A DNA stretch of 64,000 bases from Idiomarina sp. X4 (GTDB taxonomy: Bacteria; Pseudomonadota; Gammaproteobacteria; Enterobacterales; Alteromonadaceae): positions 62,001 through 126,000 of the forward strand of contig NZ_CP025000.1 in the NCBI RefSeq assembly GCF_002808045.1. The letters are read 5' to 3'. Positions 1 to 9,497 of this stretch are shown piece by piece. Numbering within the stretch: the stretch's first letter is position 1; each line of letters begins with the position of its first letter. The notes beneath the pieces are model-generated. The model made no database searches, was not told where the DNA came from, and was given only the letters and a program-made list of their open reading frames with translations. A program made the translations under genes and the position numbers.

Positions 1-1025
1 GAAAACGTAATTTTTACCGTTTTATCTTCTTCATTATGTTCCGGAATGGCTCGTACCTCTGGATACGCATAGCCATAACGGCCATAAAAACGGCTTATCA
101 TGTCTTCTATATAAGTGATTTGCGCGGCATTATAAAGTGTTCCCTCTTCAATCTGAGCGATACGCGTAATCATTTCCTCGTGACCTTTTAGATCACCAAT
201 GACGTCCGTTTCACTGACATTGTATTTGTCACCTTCATTAACATTCAGAGTGATATACACGCCTTCGCGATTTGGGGTCATAGAAACCTGCACCGACTCA
301 ACTCGGAAGCGCAAGTAGCCACGGTCTCGATAAAAGGATTCCAGTGTCTCCAGGTCGCCACTCAACTGCTGCTTCTGATAACGCTTTTCGCCGATAACAT
401 TCCACCACGGCAAATCATCTTTTAACTCAAACGTGTCAAGAAGCTGAGCATCAGAAAACGCTTTGTTGCCGACAATATTAATCTGCGCAATTTCAGCCGC
501 ATCGCCTTCTTCAAAGGTCATACGCAGTTCAACACGGTTTCGCGGTAAGTCAACGACCTGAACCTCTACTGACGCGTTGTATTTACCGACACTGTGATAA
601 AAATCCTCAAGGCCCTTTTCGATACCTGCAATTGTCGTTCTGTCGAGCGGCTCCCCGACAACGATGTTGTTGTCAGTTAAGCTTTCTTGTAGCTGTTCAT
701 CTTTAATATCGCTGTTACCGTCAAAGGTAATGTCGGAAATCGTTGGACGCTCACTAACGTTAAAAATAAGCGTATTATCATCCCGTCTTGCATCGATATA
801 ATCGAAATGAGTCGATGAATAGAGAGAGCGAATGGCGCTGCGAATTTGCAGCTCGCTGACTTCGTCACCGACTCGCACAGGAATGTAAGTTAACGCAGCG
901 CCCAAAGCGACACGTTGTAACCCTTTAACTTCGATATCTTCTACAACAAATTCTTCTTGTTGTGCATAAGCCGGAGCGACAGCGCTCGCTATCATTGCAC
1001 TTACTAACAGCTTTTTAAACGTCAT
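1..1025 (-). CDS. bamA: BamA, outer membrane beta-barrel assembly factor (partial, C-terminus off the left edge)
   Basis: The frame stays open from an ATG at 1025 to base 1, giving about the first 341 residues. It starts with a signal peptide (KKLLVSAMIASAVAPAYA) followed by mature QQEEF. The rest consists of successive POTRA repeats with the usual features, for example FYHSVGKYNASVEVQV, FYRDRGYLRFRV and FYGRYGYAYPEV. About four of the five POTRA domains are present; the last one and the 16-strand barrel lie outside the window. In the known family BamA is the core of the BAM complex, which folds outer membrane proteins. It follows rseP after 32 bases, as in E. coli. Confidence 0.96.
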   Translation of the reverse strand, partial: MTFKKLLVSAMIASAVAPAYAQQEEFVVEDIEVKGLQRVALGAALTYIPVRVGDEVSELQIRSAIRSLYSSTHFDYIDARRDDNTLIFNVSERPTISDITFDGNSDIKDEQLQESLTDNNIVVGEPLDRTTIAGIEKGLEDFYHSVGKYNASVEVQVVDLPRNRVELRMTFEEGDAAEIAQINIVGNKAFSDAQLLDTFELKDDLPWWNVIGEKRYQKQQLSGDLETLESFYRDRGYLRFRVESVQVSMTPNREGVYITLNVNEGDKYNVSETDVIGDLKGHEEMITRIAQIEEGTLYNAAQITYIEDMISRFYGRYGYAYPEVRAIPEHNEEDKTVKITF

Positions 1026-1057
1026 TATCACTAGCTACTTATTGTTTATTTCGTGAT

Positions 1058-2413
1058 TTAGAATGCAAAACGGATGATATCATTTGATATTGCCAACGCC
1101 ATTAACGCGAATACCAACATCCCGCCTATCCTATAGCAAATATCCTGCACCCTTTCGGATACCGGCTTCCCTTTCAACCACTCAATGCAATAAAACATCA
1201 AGTGACCGCCATCGAGAACCGGCAACGGTAATAAATTTATAATCCCCAAATTGACACTCAGCAGGGCTAAAAAGCTCAAGAAGTAAACAAAGCCGTTACT
1301 TGCACTAACACCGGCTCCTTCCGCAATGCTTAATGGCCCTGCCAAATTCTTAACTGACACATCACCGGTCAGCAGTTTACCTATCATTTTGACGCTAACA
1401 ACCATTAACTCCCAAGTTTTTTCAGCGCCTTTTAAGAATCCGCTAAATACCCCATATTGGTGGTTATAGACATACCCTTCCGGCAGTGCGTCCGTTTTCG
1501 GCGCAACGCCAAGATACCCTATGACACCATTTTCAGTATCGCGTTCCCCAATTTTAACTGGAACGGTTGTTTTTTCCCCATCCCGAAGGACTAATACGTC
1601 AAGCAAAGCCCCAGGAGAGTCAGCAATACGCTGCTGAAGGGAACGCCAATCATCAATACTCTGACCATTAATTGCGAGGACATCATCTCCTTCTCGCAAG
1701 CCAGCTAAAGCCGCAGGAGAGCCAGCTTCAACGCGAGCTAATACAGTATAAACTTCCGGCTGATACACCGAAATTCCTAAACTTCCAAAGGTTGACTCAG
1801 TTTCCGGATCAAACTGCCAGTTTTCGATATTTAATACACGCGTAACTTCTTGTTGGTCACTCGTACGCAACGTCATGCTTGTCTGCTCATTACCTATCGC
1901 GGACATAAGACCCAATTGGACTTGCTGCCAGTCATAAGTTTCCACGTCGTCGATATAGAGTATTTCACTGCCTTTTTGAATACCGGCTTCCGCTGCAATA
2001 GAATCTGGCTCGACTTCCCCTACTACCGGCTTAACGGTGGGAACACCAACACCAAACATCAACCATAGAACAGCTACTGCTAACACAAAGTTCGCGATGG
2101 GGCCTGCCGCAACAATGGCGAAACGTTTATAGACAGACTGTGCATTGAAACTCACGCTCTTTAACGCATCTGGAACGTCGTCAACGCGTTCATCGAGCAT
2201 GCGAACATACCCGCCAAGCGGTATTATGCTGACTTGATAAACGGTGCCATCTTTTGCTTCTCTTTGCCAAATAGGACGCCCGAAACCAATAGAGAATGTC
2301 AGTACTTTGACCCCACATCGACGTGCCACCCAAAAGTGACCGAATTCATGAAAAGCAACAAGAATGCCCAGAGTGACAACAAAAGATAAGGCGTACCACA
2401 AAATCTCTAACAT
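1058..2413 (-). CDS. rseP: RseP, intramembrane site-2 zinc metalloprotease
   Basis: This inner-membrane protease makes the second cut in anti-sigma factor RseA during the sigma-E envelope stress response. The HExxH motif (HEFGH) falls at residues 22-26 and the LDG motif aspartate near residue 401, matching E. coli RseP, with two PDZ domains between them. A longer frame opens at 2434. I chose the ATG at 2413 because AAGGAG lies 8 bases upstream, the length becomes 451 residues and HEFGH takes the family position. The start overlaps the end of dxr by 7 bases, which suggests translational coupling. Confidence 0.95.
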   Translation of the reverse strand: MLEILWYALSFVVTLGILVAFHEFGHFWVARRCGVKVLTFSIGFGRPIWQREAKDGTVYQVSIIPLGGYVRMLDERVDDVPDALKSVSFNAQSVYKRFAIVAAGPIANFVLAVAVLWLMFGVGVPTVKPVVGEVEPDSIAAEAGIQKGSEILYIDDVETYDWQQVQLGLMSAIGNEQTSMTLRTSDQQEVTRVLNIENWQFDPETESTFGSLGISVYQPEVYTVLARVEAGSPAALAGLREGDDVLAINGQSIDDWRSLQQRIADSPGALLDVLVLRDGEKTTVPVKIGERDTENGVIGYLGVAPKTDALPEGYVYNHQYGVFSGFLKGAEKTWELMVVSVKMIGKLLTGDVSVKNLAGPLSIAEGAGVSASNGFVYFLSFLALLSVNLGIINLLPLPVLDGGHLMFYCIEWLKGKPVSERVQDICYRIGGMLVFALMALAISNDIIRFAF

Positions 2414-3603
2414 ACCCCATACTCCTTGATCCATTCAGAGGCCTGCCGACGAGACTGGGCATCGAGTTGTGTCAATACATCAAGGTTGTCAGCAATAACG
2501 GGTACTGTTTTTTGCAACGCGAAATCACACACTTTTGCGATATCAGTAAACAGGATATGGCCATCCAAAAAGGCTTGCACTGCGACTTCGTTGGCTGCAT
2601 TTAACGTCGTTGTTGCCCATTGACCATCCCAGCACGCCTGAATGGCAAGCTTCAAACACGGGTAGCGTGCGTAGTCAGGCTGTCTGAACGTCAGTTCATT
2701 AAGCGTACTGAAATCTAGGCCTCCAACGCCACTTTGCAACCGCTCTGGGTATCCAAGAGTATGTGCAATTGGGGTGCGCATATCGGGTTGCCCCATTTGC
2801 GCCAAAACCGAACCGTCAGTAAATTGCACCATTGAATGAATGACACTTTGTGGATGAATAACCACTTTCAACTCAGACTCTGAACAATTAAACAACCAAC
2901 GCGCTTCAATATATTCAAGCCCTTTATTCAGCATTGTTGCAGAGTCCACCGAAATTTTTTGCCCCATTGACCAATTAGGGTGGTTACAGGCTGCTTTCGG
3001 CGTTTGTTTATCAAGTTCGCGAACAGGCAAATCACGAAACGGACCGCCAGATCCGGTCAACAATAAGTAGTCGACGCCATGTTCACCCAACTGCATTGAG
3101 CCAACTTGTTCCTGAGCCTCTTTAGGTAAACACTGAAAAATTGCATTATGTTCGCTGTCAACGGGTAATATTGTCGCTCCTGAGCGATTGGCATGATCAA
3201 TAAACAGCTGCCCACTCATAACCAGAGCTTCTTTATTGGCAAGCAAAACCGTTTTGCCTGCATCTATGGCAGCCAGTGTTGGCTTTAAGCCAGCGGAGCC
3301 GACGATAGCCGCCATAACCGTATCAACCTCGTTACTTTGACTCACGTCGATTAATGCATTCTCGCCGTACAAAACTTTGGTTGGAACCTTGCCACTTAGC
3401 GCCGATTCTAATTCGTCCGCTACTTTTTTAGAGCCCATCACTGCGAATTGCGGTTTATAAATTAAGCACAATTCAGCCATAGCACTGACTTGGCTATTCG
3501 CTGTCAACGCGTACACCGAAAAGTCACCAGGGTGTCGTGACAAGACGTCCAGTGTATTCTGGCCAATAGAGCCAGTTGCTCCAAGTATGGTTATACTGCG
3601 CAT
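2407..3603 (-). CDS. dxr: 1-deoxy-D-xylulose 5-phosphate reductoisomerase
   Basis: The enzyme converts DXP to 2-C-methyl-D-erythritol 4-phosphate using NADPH, the committed step of the MEP isoprenoid pathway. The N-terminus has the dinucleotide fold (GATGSIGQNTLDV). Further on are the metal and substrate motifs LPVDSEHNAIFQ, GSGGPFRD and HPNWSMGQKISVDSATMLNKG. Its length of 398 residues is normal. It lies between cdsA (4-base gap) and rseP (7-base overlap). The pathway feeds undecaprenyl phosphate synthesis, which fits uppS two genes upstream. Confidence 0.97.
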   Translation of the reverse strand: MRSITILGATGSIGQNTLDVLSRHPGDFSVYALTANSQVSAMAELCLIYKPQFAVMGSKKVADELESALSGKVPTKVLYGENALIDVSQSNEVDTVMAAIVGSAGLKPTLAAIDAGKTVLLANKEALVMSGQLFIDHANRSGATILPVDSEHNAIFQCLPKEAQEQVGSMQLGEHGVDYLLLTGSGGPFRDLPVRELDKQTPKAACNHPNWSMGQKISVDSATMLNKGLEYIEARWLFNCSESELKVVIHPQSVIHSMVQFTDGSVLAQMGQPDMRTPIAHTLGYPERLQSGVGGLDFSTLNELTFRQPDYARYPCLKLAIQACWDGQWATTTLNAANEVAVQAFLDGHILFTDIAKVCDFALQKTVPVIADNLDVLTQLDAQSRRQASEWIKEYGVC

Positions 3604-3607
3604 AGAA

Positions 3608-4474
3608 TTAATGCAAAAACTCCAGGTAAGCCAAAGTAAATACCGGTACTGCAGCAGTAAGACTGTCTATTCGGTCTAAAATTCCACCGTGCCCTGGCAA
3701 AATTGAGCCGCTGTCTTTAACGCCGGCACTGCGTTTGAACATACTTTCGTTTAAATCGCCAAACACCGACGCGACTACAGTGAAGAGTCCTGTCAGGTAA
3801 TAACCGGTAAATTGGTCGGCAGGCACTTTTGTCCAATGTGCAACTACCATCATCACGACAAAAGCCAAGGTAACGCCGCCACACAGCCCTTCCATGGTTT
3901 TACCGGGACTCACTGCGGGCATCATCTTATTGCGACCATAACGCACGCCAGCAAAATAAGCGCCAACGTCAGCCGCCCACACCAGTAAGAGAATAAACAG
4001 AACGACCCAACCACCAAAATAAGGGTTATCTTCAAAGTTGATTGAGCGGACGGTCATTAAAGCCGCCCAGGTAGGGATAAAAATAAGCACCCCAAAAACA
4101 CCAACGATTGCGCGAGTTCTGGACCAAACGCGGCGACTCGATGGATAGTTAACAATTAAGGCCAACGCCACAACCCACCAAACACCGCCAAATATTATTG
4201 TGTAATAAGTCACGCTATTTAATGCGCCGTCGTTCCCCCATAAATCGCCCAGGGGTACCAACCAGGACAACACACCAATAATGCCCCCTATAAAGGCTAC
4301 GTAGGCAATTCTAGCTGACTTACGACGTACCCCCATTAACGGGGACCACTCCCAGGCTCCCATCATAATGACGGCCTGAATAAATAACGAAAAGCCCCAC
4401 AGCGGAAGCAAAAATACGCAGTAGAGCGCAATTGGAATGAGTAATAATGCCGTTAAAATTCGTTGTTTTAGCAA
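3608..4474 (-). CDS. cdsA: Phosphatidate cytidylyltransferase
   Basis: CdsA makes CDP-diacylglycerol from phosphatidate and CTP in the inner membrane, the precursor of the bacterial phospholipids. The 288-residue product is a polytopic membrane protein with about eight hydrophobic segments. It ends with the family signature: MFKRSAGVKDSG, then PGHGGILDRIDS. The gene starts 3 bases after uppS and ends 4 bases before dxr, so the three are almost certainly cotranscribed. Confidence 0.96.
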   Translation of the reverse strand: MLKQRILTALLLIPIALYCVFLLPLWGFSLFIQAVIMMGAWEWSPLMGVRRKSARIAYVAFIGGIIGVLSWLVPLGDLWGNDGALNSVTYYTIIFGGVWWVVALALIVNYPSSRRVWSRTRAIVGVFGVLIFIPTWAALMTVRSINFEDNPYFGGWVVLFILLLVWAADVGAYFAGVRYGRNKMMPAVSPGKTMEGLCGGVTLAFVVMMVVAHWTKVPADQFTGYYLTGLFTVVASVFGDLNESMFKRSAGVKDSGSILPGHGGILDRIDSLTAAVPVFTLAYLEFLH

Positions 4475-4477
4475 GTG

Positions 4478-5251
4478 TTATTCCTCTGTTCGAGTATCTA
4501 TGTCTTGCATTAGCATAGTTAGCTGTTCGCTGGTCAGTCCAAACCGACGTTCACGCTGTGCAAAGTCGTTAATGGCTTCTGCAAAGGTGGTATCGTCAAA
4601 GTCAGGCCATAATACGGGCGTAAAAAACAGCTCTGCATACGCCAGTTGCCATAACAGAAAATTACTGATGCGATGCTCACCGCCAGTACGAATCAGTAAA
4701 TCCGGTGTGGCTTGGTCAGACAGCATCAAGTTGTCCGCAAGTGTTTTATCTGTTATTTCATCAGCCTTTAATTCACCACTTTCGACTCTTCGAGCCATGG
4801 CACGACAGGCTTGCGTAATGTCCCACTGACCGCCATAGTTGGCAGCAATATTCAGAGTCAGCTGATCGTTTCCTGCGGTTTTTTCTTCCGCCTGTGCAAT
4901 TTGTTTTTGTAGACGCTTAGAAAAGCGGCTTTTATCACCAATAATGCGCAGCTGAATATTATTTTCGTCGAGTTTCACGACCTCTTTTTTAAGAACCGAC
5001 ATAAACAGCTCCATCAACAGAGAAACTTCTGTTGCTGGCCTGTTCCAATTCTCGCTGCTAAACGCAAAAAGCGTCAACGACTCTATGCCGTTACGCCTTG
5101 CAAAAGCGACCGCACGACGCACAGCTTCGGCACCAGCCTTATGACCCGATGTCCTTGCTTTGCCTCGTTGCTTCGCCCAGCGCCCGTTACCGTCCATAAT
5201 AATGGCAACGTGTTTTGGGACTAACTGTTTTATTGACGGTAGTTCTTTCAT
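4478..5251 (-). CDS. uppS: Undecaprenyl diphosphate synthase
   Basis: This cytosolic cis-prenyltransferase builds the C55 carrier lipid for peptidoglycan and O-antigen by condensing farnesyl-PP with eight IPP. The N-terminal pyrophosphate site [14 protein letters not shown] is intact. The C-terminal [15 protein letters not shown] and [12 protein letters not shown] motifs bind IPP. The product is 257 residues. A strong hairpin terminator for frr lies 20-52 bases upstream of its ATG, so uppS and the genes after it either depend on readthrough or have a promoter of their own. Confidence 0.96.
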   Translation of the reverse strand: MKELPSIKQLVPKHVAIIMDGNGRWAKQRGKARTSGHKAGAEAVRRAVAFARRNGIESLTLFAFSSENWNRPATEVSLLMELFMSVLKKEVVKLDENNIQLRIIGDKSRFSKRLQKQIAQAEEKTAGNDQLTLNIAANYGGQWDITQACRAMARRVESGELKADEITDKTLADNLMLSDQATPDLLIRTGGEHRISNFLLWQLAYAELFFTPVLWPDFDDTTFAEAINDFAQRERRFGLTSEQLTMLMQDIDTRTEE

Positions 5252-5270
5252 GTATCAGCCATGAACATTA

Positions 5271-5303
5271 AAAAACGCCGTGCGAGTATACCTGACACGG
5301 CGT
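5271..5303 (-). terminator. Rho-independent terminator after frr
   Basis: Read on the minus strand, the arms ACGCCGTG and CACGGCGT enclose a 13-base loop and run straight into TTTTTT. It lies just after the frr stop codon and just before uppS. It should end much of the pyrH-frr transcript before uppS. Confidence 0.8.
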
Positions 5304-5332
5304 CATACACCAATGAAGTCATTGCCTGATGC

Positions 5333-5890
5333 TTATATTTCCATCAAGTCTTCTTCTTTTGCTTTCAATGCTTCGTCGATTTGCTTGACGTATTTATCGG
5401 TCAGCTTTTGAACTTCATCTTCCGCTTGGCGTTCTTCATCTTCAGTGATTTCTTTTTCTTTCAACAACTCTTTAATGTCACCGTTTGCATCGCGACGAAT
5501 GTTACGTACGGCGACACGGCCTTGTTCAGCTTCCGCACGAACAATCTTCACTAAGTCCTTACGACGCTCTTCCGTTAGCGGTGGTAACGGAATACGAATA
5601 ACAGCACCTGCAGACGCTGGATTCAAACCTAAGTCGGAATCCATAATTGCTTTTTCGACGGCTTGCGATGATGATTTATCAAATACAGTCAGAGCCAGAG
5701 TTCTAGAGTCTTCAGTCGTGATATTAGCCAACTGTTTAAGCGGCGTATCTGTACCGTAGTAATTAACCATGACACCATCAAGAATGCTTGGGTGAGCACG
5801 ACCCGTACGTACTTTTGACATTTGACTGCGCAGTGATTCTACACTCTTTTCCATGCGCGACTTTGCATCTTCAATAATTTCTTTTATCAC
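5333..5890 (-). CDS. frr: Ribosome recycling factor
   Basis: RRF splits post-termination ribosomes together with EF-G. The 185-residue length and the conserved stretches ([14 protein letters not shown] near the start, [18 protein letters not shown] in the middle, VRNIRRDAN after it) are typical of the two-domain RRF fold. It lies 30 bases downstream of pyrH, as in most proteobacteria, and is followed by a terminator. Confidence 0.97.
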   Translation of the reverse strand: MIKEIIEDAKSRMEKSVESLRSQMSKVRTGRAHPSILDGVMVNYYGTDTPLKQLANITTEDSRTLALTVFDKSSSQAVEKAIMDSDLGLNPASAGAVIRIPLPPLTEERRKDLVKIVRAEAEQGRVAVRNIRRDANGDIKELLKEKEITEDEERQAEDEVQKLTDKYVKQIDEALKAKEEDLMEI

Positions 5891-5920
5891 TGTTTGTACC
5901 CTTTAATCTTAGAATCTGTC

Positions 5921-6655
5921 TTATTCTGCATCGTGACTGATCAGTGTACCTTCTTCTTCACCAAGAATCACTGATCGCAGAGAGCCGGGCTTATTCATAT
6001 TAAACACCCGAATCGGTAAACCATGGTCTCTGGCAAGAGTAAATGCCGCTAAATCCATGACTTTAAGCTGTTTCTCAAGCACATCATTATAGTTTATGTG
6101 CTTATAAAGAGTGGCGTCCGGATTGCTAACCGGGTCATCTGAATAGACCCCATCAACCTTTGTGCCTTTCAAAACGGCTTCAGCTTCAATTTCAATACCA
6201 CGTAAACAAGCTGCAGAGTCAGTTGTGAAAAACGGATTACCCGTACCGGCAGAGAAAATAACAACGCGACCAGACTTAAGCAAGCTAATAGCTTCTGCCC
6301 AGTTGTAACTGTCGCACACACCAGTCAATTCAATTGCCGACATAAGGCGAGCGTTAACAAAGGCGCGGTGCAATGCGTCACGCATAGCCAGTCCATTCAT
6401 GACCGTCGCCAACATACCCATGTGGTCACCCACGACTCGATTCATGCCTGCTTTTGCAAGACCCTCACCACGGAATAAATTGCCGCCACCAATGACCAAA
6501 CCGACCTGAACCCCCAGTTCAACCAGTTCTTTAATTTCTTGCGCCATGCGATCTAACACTTTGGCATCGATACCAAATGGCTCATCGCCCATAAGCGCTT
6601 CACCACTGAGCTTTAACAATATGCGTCGATAACTGGGTTTAGGATGGGTAGTCAT
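5921..6655 (-). CDS. pyrH: UMP kinase
   Basis: The enzyme phosphorylates UMP to UDP, is specific to bacteria and belongs to the amino-acid-kinase fold. Visible motifs are [14 protein letters not shown] at the N-terminus, [12 protein letters not shown], and the nucleotide site [13 protein letters not shown]. The product is 244 residues. A terminator separates it from tsf, and frr follows after 30 bases, so pyrH-frr looks like its own transcription unit within the conserved cluster. Confidence 0.97.
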   Translation of the reverse strand: MTTHPKPSYRRILLKLSGEALMGDEPFGIDAKVLDRMAQEIKELVELGVQVGLVIGGGNLFRGEGLAKAGMNRVVGDHMGMLATVMNGLAMRDALHRAFVNARLMSAIELTGVCDSYNWAEAISLLKSGRVVIFSAGTGNPFFTTDSAACLRGIEIEAEAVLKGTKVDGVYSDDPVSNPDATLYKHINYNDVLEKQLKVMDLAAFTLARDHGLPIRVFNMNKPGSLRSVILGEEEGTLISHDAE

Positions 6656-6680
6656 TATTGCCTCTACTCTTATTTAGGTT

Positions 6681-6715
6681 AAAAAAAACCGCGTCCTGAA
6701 CGCTCAAGACGCGGT
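6681..6715 (-). terminator. Rho-independent terminator after tsf
   Basis: On the minus strand the arms ACCGCGTC and GACGCGGT form an 8-bp GC-rich stem with a 12-base loop, followed by eight T. It lies between the tsf stop codon and the pyrH start and closes the rpsB-tsf unit. Confidence 0.85.
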
Positions 6716-6753
6716 TGTATTTTTATGGTATCAAGTTGGTCGAAACCACTAGA

Positions 6754-7632
6754 TTAACCTTTGTTCGCTGCTGCCACTTGAGCTTGAACTTCAGAAGCAA
6801 AGTCTTCTTCTTTACGCTCAATGCCTTCGCCCACTTCAAAGCGTACGAAAGTAACAACGTCTGCGCCAGCTTTCTTCAGTAACTCACCAACAGTCATTGA
6901 TGGGTCTTTTACGAAAGGTTGGCCGGTCAGGCTGATTTCGCCAGTAAACTTACGCATACGGCCTTCAACCATTTTCTCAGCGATTTCTTTTGGCTTACCG
7001 CTTTGCATAGCGATATCAACCTGAATAGAACGCTCTTTTTCAACAACTTCTGCGTCTACGTCTTCAGGCTTAACAAACTGAGGGCTGCTTGCTGCAACGT
7101 GCATGCACAGGTCACGAGCTAAGTCTTCGTCACCGCCGGTTAATGCAACAGCAACACCGATGCGAGCACCGTGCGTATAAGTTGCAACAACGTCGCCAGC
7201 TTCAATCGTTTGAACGCGACGAACATTCATGTTCTCGCCGATTTTAGCGACTAAGTCTTCACGAGTTTTCTCAACTGTTTCGCCACCGATGTCGGTTGCT
7301 TTCAGTTTTTCAACGTCGTTTTCTTTGTTAGCAAACGCAGCGTTGATAACTTTCTCACCAAAGCCTAAGAAGTTTTCGTCACGAGCAACGAAGTCAGTTT
7401 CACAGTTCAGTTCAACCAATGTTGCCTGGCTGCCTTCAGACTTAACTAAAATAACACCTTCAGCGGCAACACGGCCCGCTTTCTTAGCGGCTTTAGCCTG
7501 ACCACTTTTACGCATCAGTTCAATTGCGGCTTCCATATCGCCGTCGACTTCCTGCAATGCTTTTTTGCAGTCCATCATGCCAGCGCCAGTGCGCTCGCGC
7601 AGTTCTTTAACTTGAGCTGCTGTAATTGCCAT
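6754..7632 (-). CDS. tsf: Elongation factor Ts
   Basis: EF-Ts is the guanine nucleotide exchange factor for EF-Tu. The N-terminal UBA-like segment carries [13 protein letters not shown], and the core motif [12 protein letters not shown] is intact; the phenylalanine of TDFV enters EF-Tu. The 292-residue length is standard. It starts 15 bases after rpsB and shares its promoter and leader. Confidence 0.98.
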   Translation of the reverse strand: MAITAAQVKELRERTGAGMMDCKKALQEVDGDMEAAIELMRKSGQAKAAKKAGRVAAEGVILVKSEGSQATLVELNCETDFVARDENFLGFGEKVINAAFANKENDVEKLKATDIGGETVEKTREDLVAKIGENMNVRRVQTIEAGDVVATYTHGARIGVAVALTGGDEDLARDLCMHVAASSPQFVKPEDVDAEVVEKERSIQVDIAMQSGKPKEIAEKMVEGRMRKFTGEISLTGQPFVKDPSMTVGELLKKAGADVVTFVRFEVGEGIERKEEDFASEVQAQVAAANKG

Positions 7633-7647
7633 GATCTCTATCCTCGA

Positions 7648-8376
7648 TTATTCACTTGCTTCGACGAAGTCGTCAGAGTCTTTCGCTTCAACCTGTGCTA
7701 CGCGCGCTTCTTTAATCGCATCAGCAGCTGAGTTCAGGTATAGCTGTACGGCACGGATTGCGTCATCGTTACCTGGAACAATGTAGTCAACGCCGTCTGG
7801 ATCTGAGTTGGTATCAACAACAGAAACAACAGGAATACCCAAGTTGTTCGCTTCTTTAATTGCAATGTGCTCGTGGTCAGCATCGATAACGAAAAGAACG
7901 TCAGGCAAACCGCCCATGTTCTTGATACCGCCTAAACCTTTCTCAAGCTTTTCCATTTCGCGGGTGTTAACCAACGCTTCTTTTTTGGTCAGCTTGTCGA
8001 AAGTGCCGTCTTGGCTCATTGTTTCAAGGTCTTTCAAACGCTTGATAGACTGACGTACTGTTTTCCAGTTAGTCAGCATACCGCCTAACCAACGGTGGTT
8101 AACGTAGTACTGACCACAGTTGTTAGCTGCTTCTTTAACCGCTTCAGACGCTGCGCGCTTAGTACCAACAAACAGAATTTTACCTTTGTTTGAAGCAACA
8201 TGCTGCATGTAGCTCAACGCATCGTTGAACATTGGCACAGTCTTTTCGAGGTTAATGATATGAATCTTGTTACGAGCACCGAAAATGTAAGGTTTCATTT
8301 TCGGGTTCCAGAAACGAGTTTGGTGACCGAAGTGGACACCTGCTTTCAGCATGTCACGCATTGACACGTTAGCCAT
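7648..8376 (-). CDS. rpsB: 30S ribosomal protein S2
   Basis: S2 is a late-assembling protein of the small subunit that binds near S1. The 242-residue sequence shows the family signature [24 protein letters not shown] at its start and [15 protein letters not shown] near its end. The leader upstream folds into a nested hairpin of the type that S2 is known to bind for autogenous control of rpsB-tsf in gammaproteobacteria. Confidence 0.98.
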   Translation of the reverse strand: MANVSMRDMLKAGVHFGHQTRFWNPKMKPYIFGARNKIHIINLEKTVPMFNDALSYMQHVASNKGKILFVGTKRAASEAVKEAANNCGQYYVNHRWLGGMLTNWKTVRQSIKRLKDLETMSQDGTFDKLTKKEALVNTREMEKLEKGLGGIKNMGGLPDVLFVIDADHEHIAIKEANNLGIPVVSVVDTNSDPDGVDYIVPGNDDAIRAVQLYLNSAADAIKEARVAQVEAKDSDDFVEASE

Positions 8377-8407
8377 AATATTTTCCTTTTGTAAGGGGTT
8401 AAGCCTC

Positions 8408-8467
8408 CATACACCCCATAAGCCGACTTAGTCGAACTAAGCACCCCGCCTTATGTGCCGGTGTATG
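8408..8467 (-). promoter_or_regulatory. rpsB-tsf 5' leader RNA, probable S2 autoregulatory element
   Basis: On the minus strand three stems nest: outer CATACACC with GGTGTATG (8460-8467 with 8408-8415), middle CATAAG with CTTATG (8450-8455 with 8417-8422), and inner CTTAGT with ACTAAG (8436-8441 with 8427-8432) around a 3-base loop. The structure ends about 30 bases before the rpsB ATG. S2-responsive leaders are established for this operon in gammaproteobacteria, and the match here is by position and architecture. The remainder of the 8377-8694 gap holds only the promoter below and the untranslated region of map. Confidence 0.75.
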
Positions 8468-8472
8468 TGTGG

Positions 8473-8478
8473 ATTATA
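8473..8478 (-). promoter_or_regulatory. -10 element of the rpsB-tsf promoter
   Basis: A consensus TATAAT lies on the minus strand 5 bases upstream of the first base of the leader stem. Transcription would begin at or next to that stem. I see no good -35 hexamer at 16-18 bases. Confidence 0.55.
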
Positions 8479-8694
8479 CAATTGTTTATTAAGTTGCTCG
8501 TTGCGGTGACCATTTATTAAAGAGAATATCCGGCCAACCGAAAAAGCGTGCGTTTTATACCATAAAGCCACTACAACAACAACTAAAAACCACTTAAATC
8601 GTGTTTTTAAAAGCCCTTGATGAGTGAACATAGCGAAGTTTTGCTGCGGCTGTTAAACTGTCGTTTTTTAAGAGCGGTATGGACGAATAACAAA

Positions 8695-9486
8695 ATGAGC
8701 ATCTCTATTAAGACTCCGGAAGAAATTGAAAAGATGCGCGCAGCGGGCAAGCTCGCCGCCAGTGTACTGGAAATGATAGGCGAGCATGTAAAGCCCGGCG
8801 TAACCACTGAAGAGCTTGATGACATTTGCCATAAATACATTACCGATCACGGTGCTTACCCTGCGCCGCTGAATTATCACGGTTTCCCTAAGTCAATTTG
8901 CACCTCAGTTAACCATTGTGTGTGCCATGGTATTCCAGGGTCAAAGAAACTCAAAGACGGCGATATCATGAACATCGATGTCACTGTGAAACTGGATGGT
9001 TATCACGGTGATACATCAAAAATGTTTGTCGTTGGAAAGCCCTCCATTTTAGCTGAGCGCCTTATTCGCGTTACGCAAGAATCCCTATATAAAGCAATAG
9101 AAATGGTGAAGCCCGGTATTCGTCTTGGTGACTTTGCAGAAGTCATTCAAAAGCACGCAGAAGGCCACGGCTACTCAATCGTACGCGAATATTGTGGCCA
9201 TGGCATTGGGGCGATATTCCACGAAGATCCTCAAATTCTTCATTATGGCCAAGCAGGCACCGGTGAAGAACTCAAACCCGGCATGTGCTTTACCATAGAA
9301 CCGATGGTGAATGCCGGCAAACGCCAAACCAAGTTAATGAAAGATGGTTGGACCGTACTAACAAAAGATCGCAGTTTAAGTGCTCAGTGGGAGCATACTT
9401 TGCTCGTCACAGAAAACGGCGTAGAAGTACTGACTTTGCGCAATGACGAGCCCGACTTACCGCGGGTTATTGAACACAACGATTAA
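8695..9486 (+). CDS. map: Type I methionine aminopeptidase
   Basis: The enzyme removes the N-terminal methionine from nascent proteins. All the usual metal ligands are visible: two aspartates (NIDVTVKLDGYHGDTS), a histidine (CGHGIGAIFHEDP) and two glutamates (CFTIEPMV and SAQWEHTLLV). A longer frame opens at 8617. I placed the start at the ATG at 8695, since MSISIKTPEEIEKMRAAG is the usual N-terminus, giving 263 residues. It is divergent from rpsB, as in E. coli, and is followed after 11 bases by glnD. Confidence 0.96.
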   Translation: MSISIKTPEEIEKMRAAGKLAASVLEMIGEHVKPGVTTEELDDICHKYITDHGAYPAPLNYHGFPKSICTSVNHCVCHGIPGSKKLKDGDIMNIDVTVKLDGYHGDTSKMFVVGKPSILAERLIRVTQESLYKAIEMVKPGIRLGDFAEVIQKHAEGHGYSIVREYCGHGIGAIFHEDPQILHYGQAGTGEELKPGMCFTIEPMVNAGKRQTKLMKDGWTVLTKDRSLSAQWEHTLLVTENGVEVLTLRNDEPDLPRVIEHND

Positions 9487-9497
9487 AGGTCACGCTT

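Noticed and set aside
4437..4829. A 130-codon plus-strand frame
   Set aside because: It is antisense to cdsA and uppS, both well supported; the composition is that of a shadow frame.
8437..8631. A 64-codon minus-strand frame upstream of rpsB
   Set aside because: It overlaps the leader RNA and the promoter and has no plausible ribosome binding site; its hydrophobic stretch is likely chance.
8479..8694. A tRNA or small RNA in the largest gene-free stretch
   Set aside because: I found no cloverleaf or hairpin with a T run in this part; it seems to be the untranslated region of map and the upstream DNA of rpsB.
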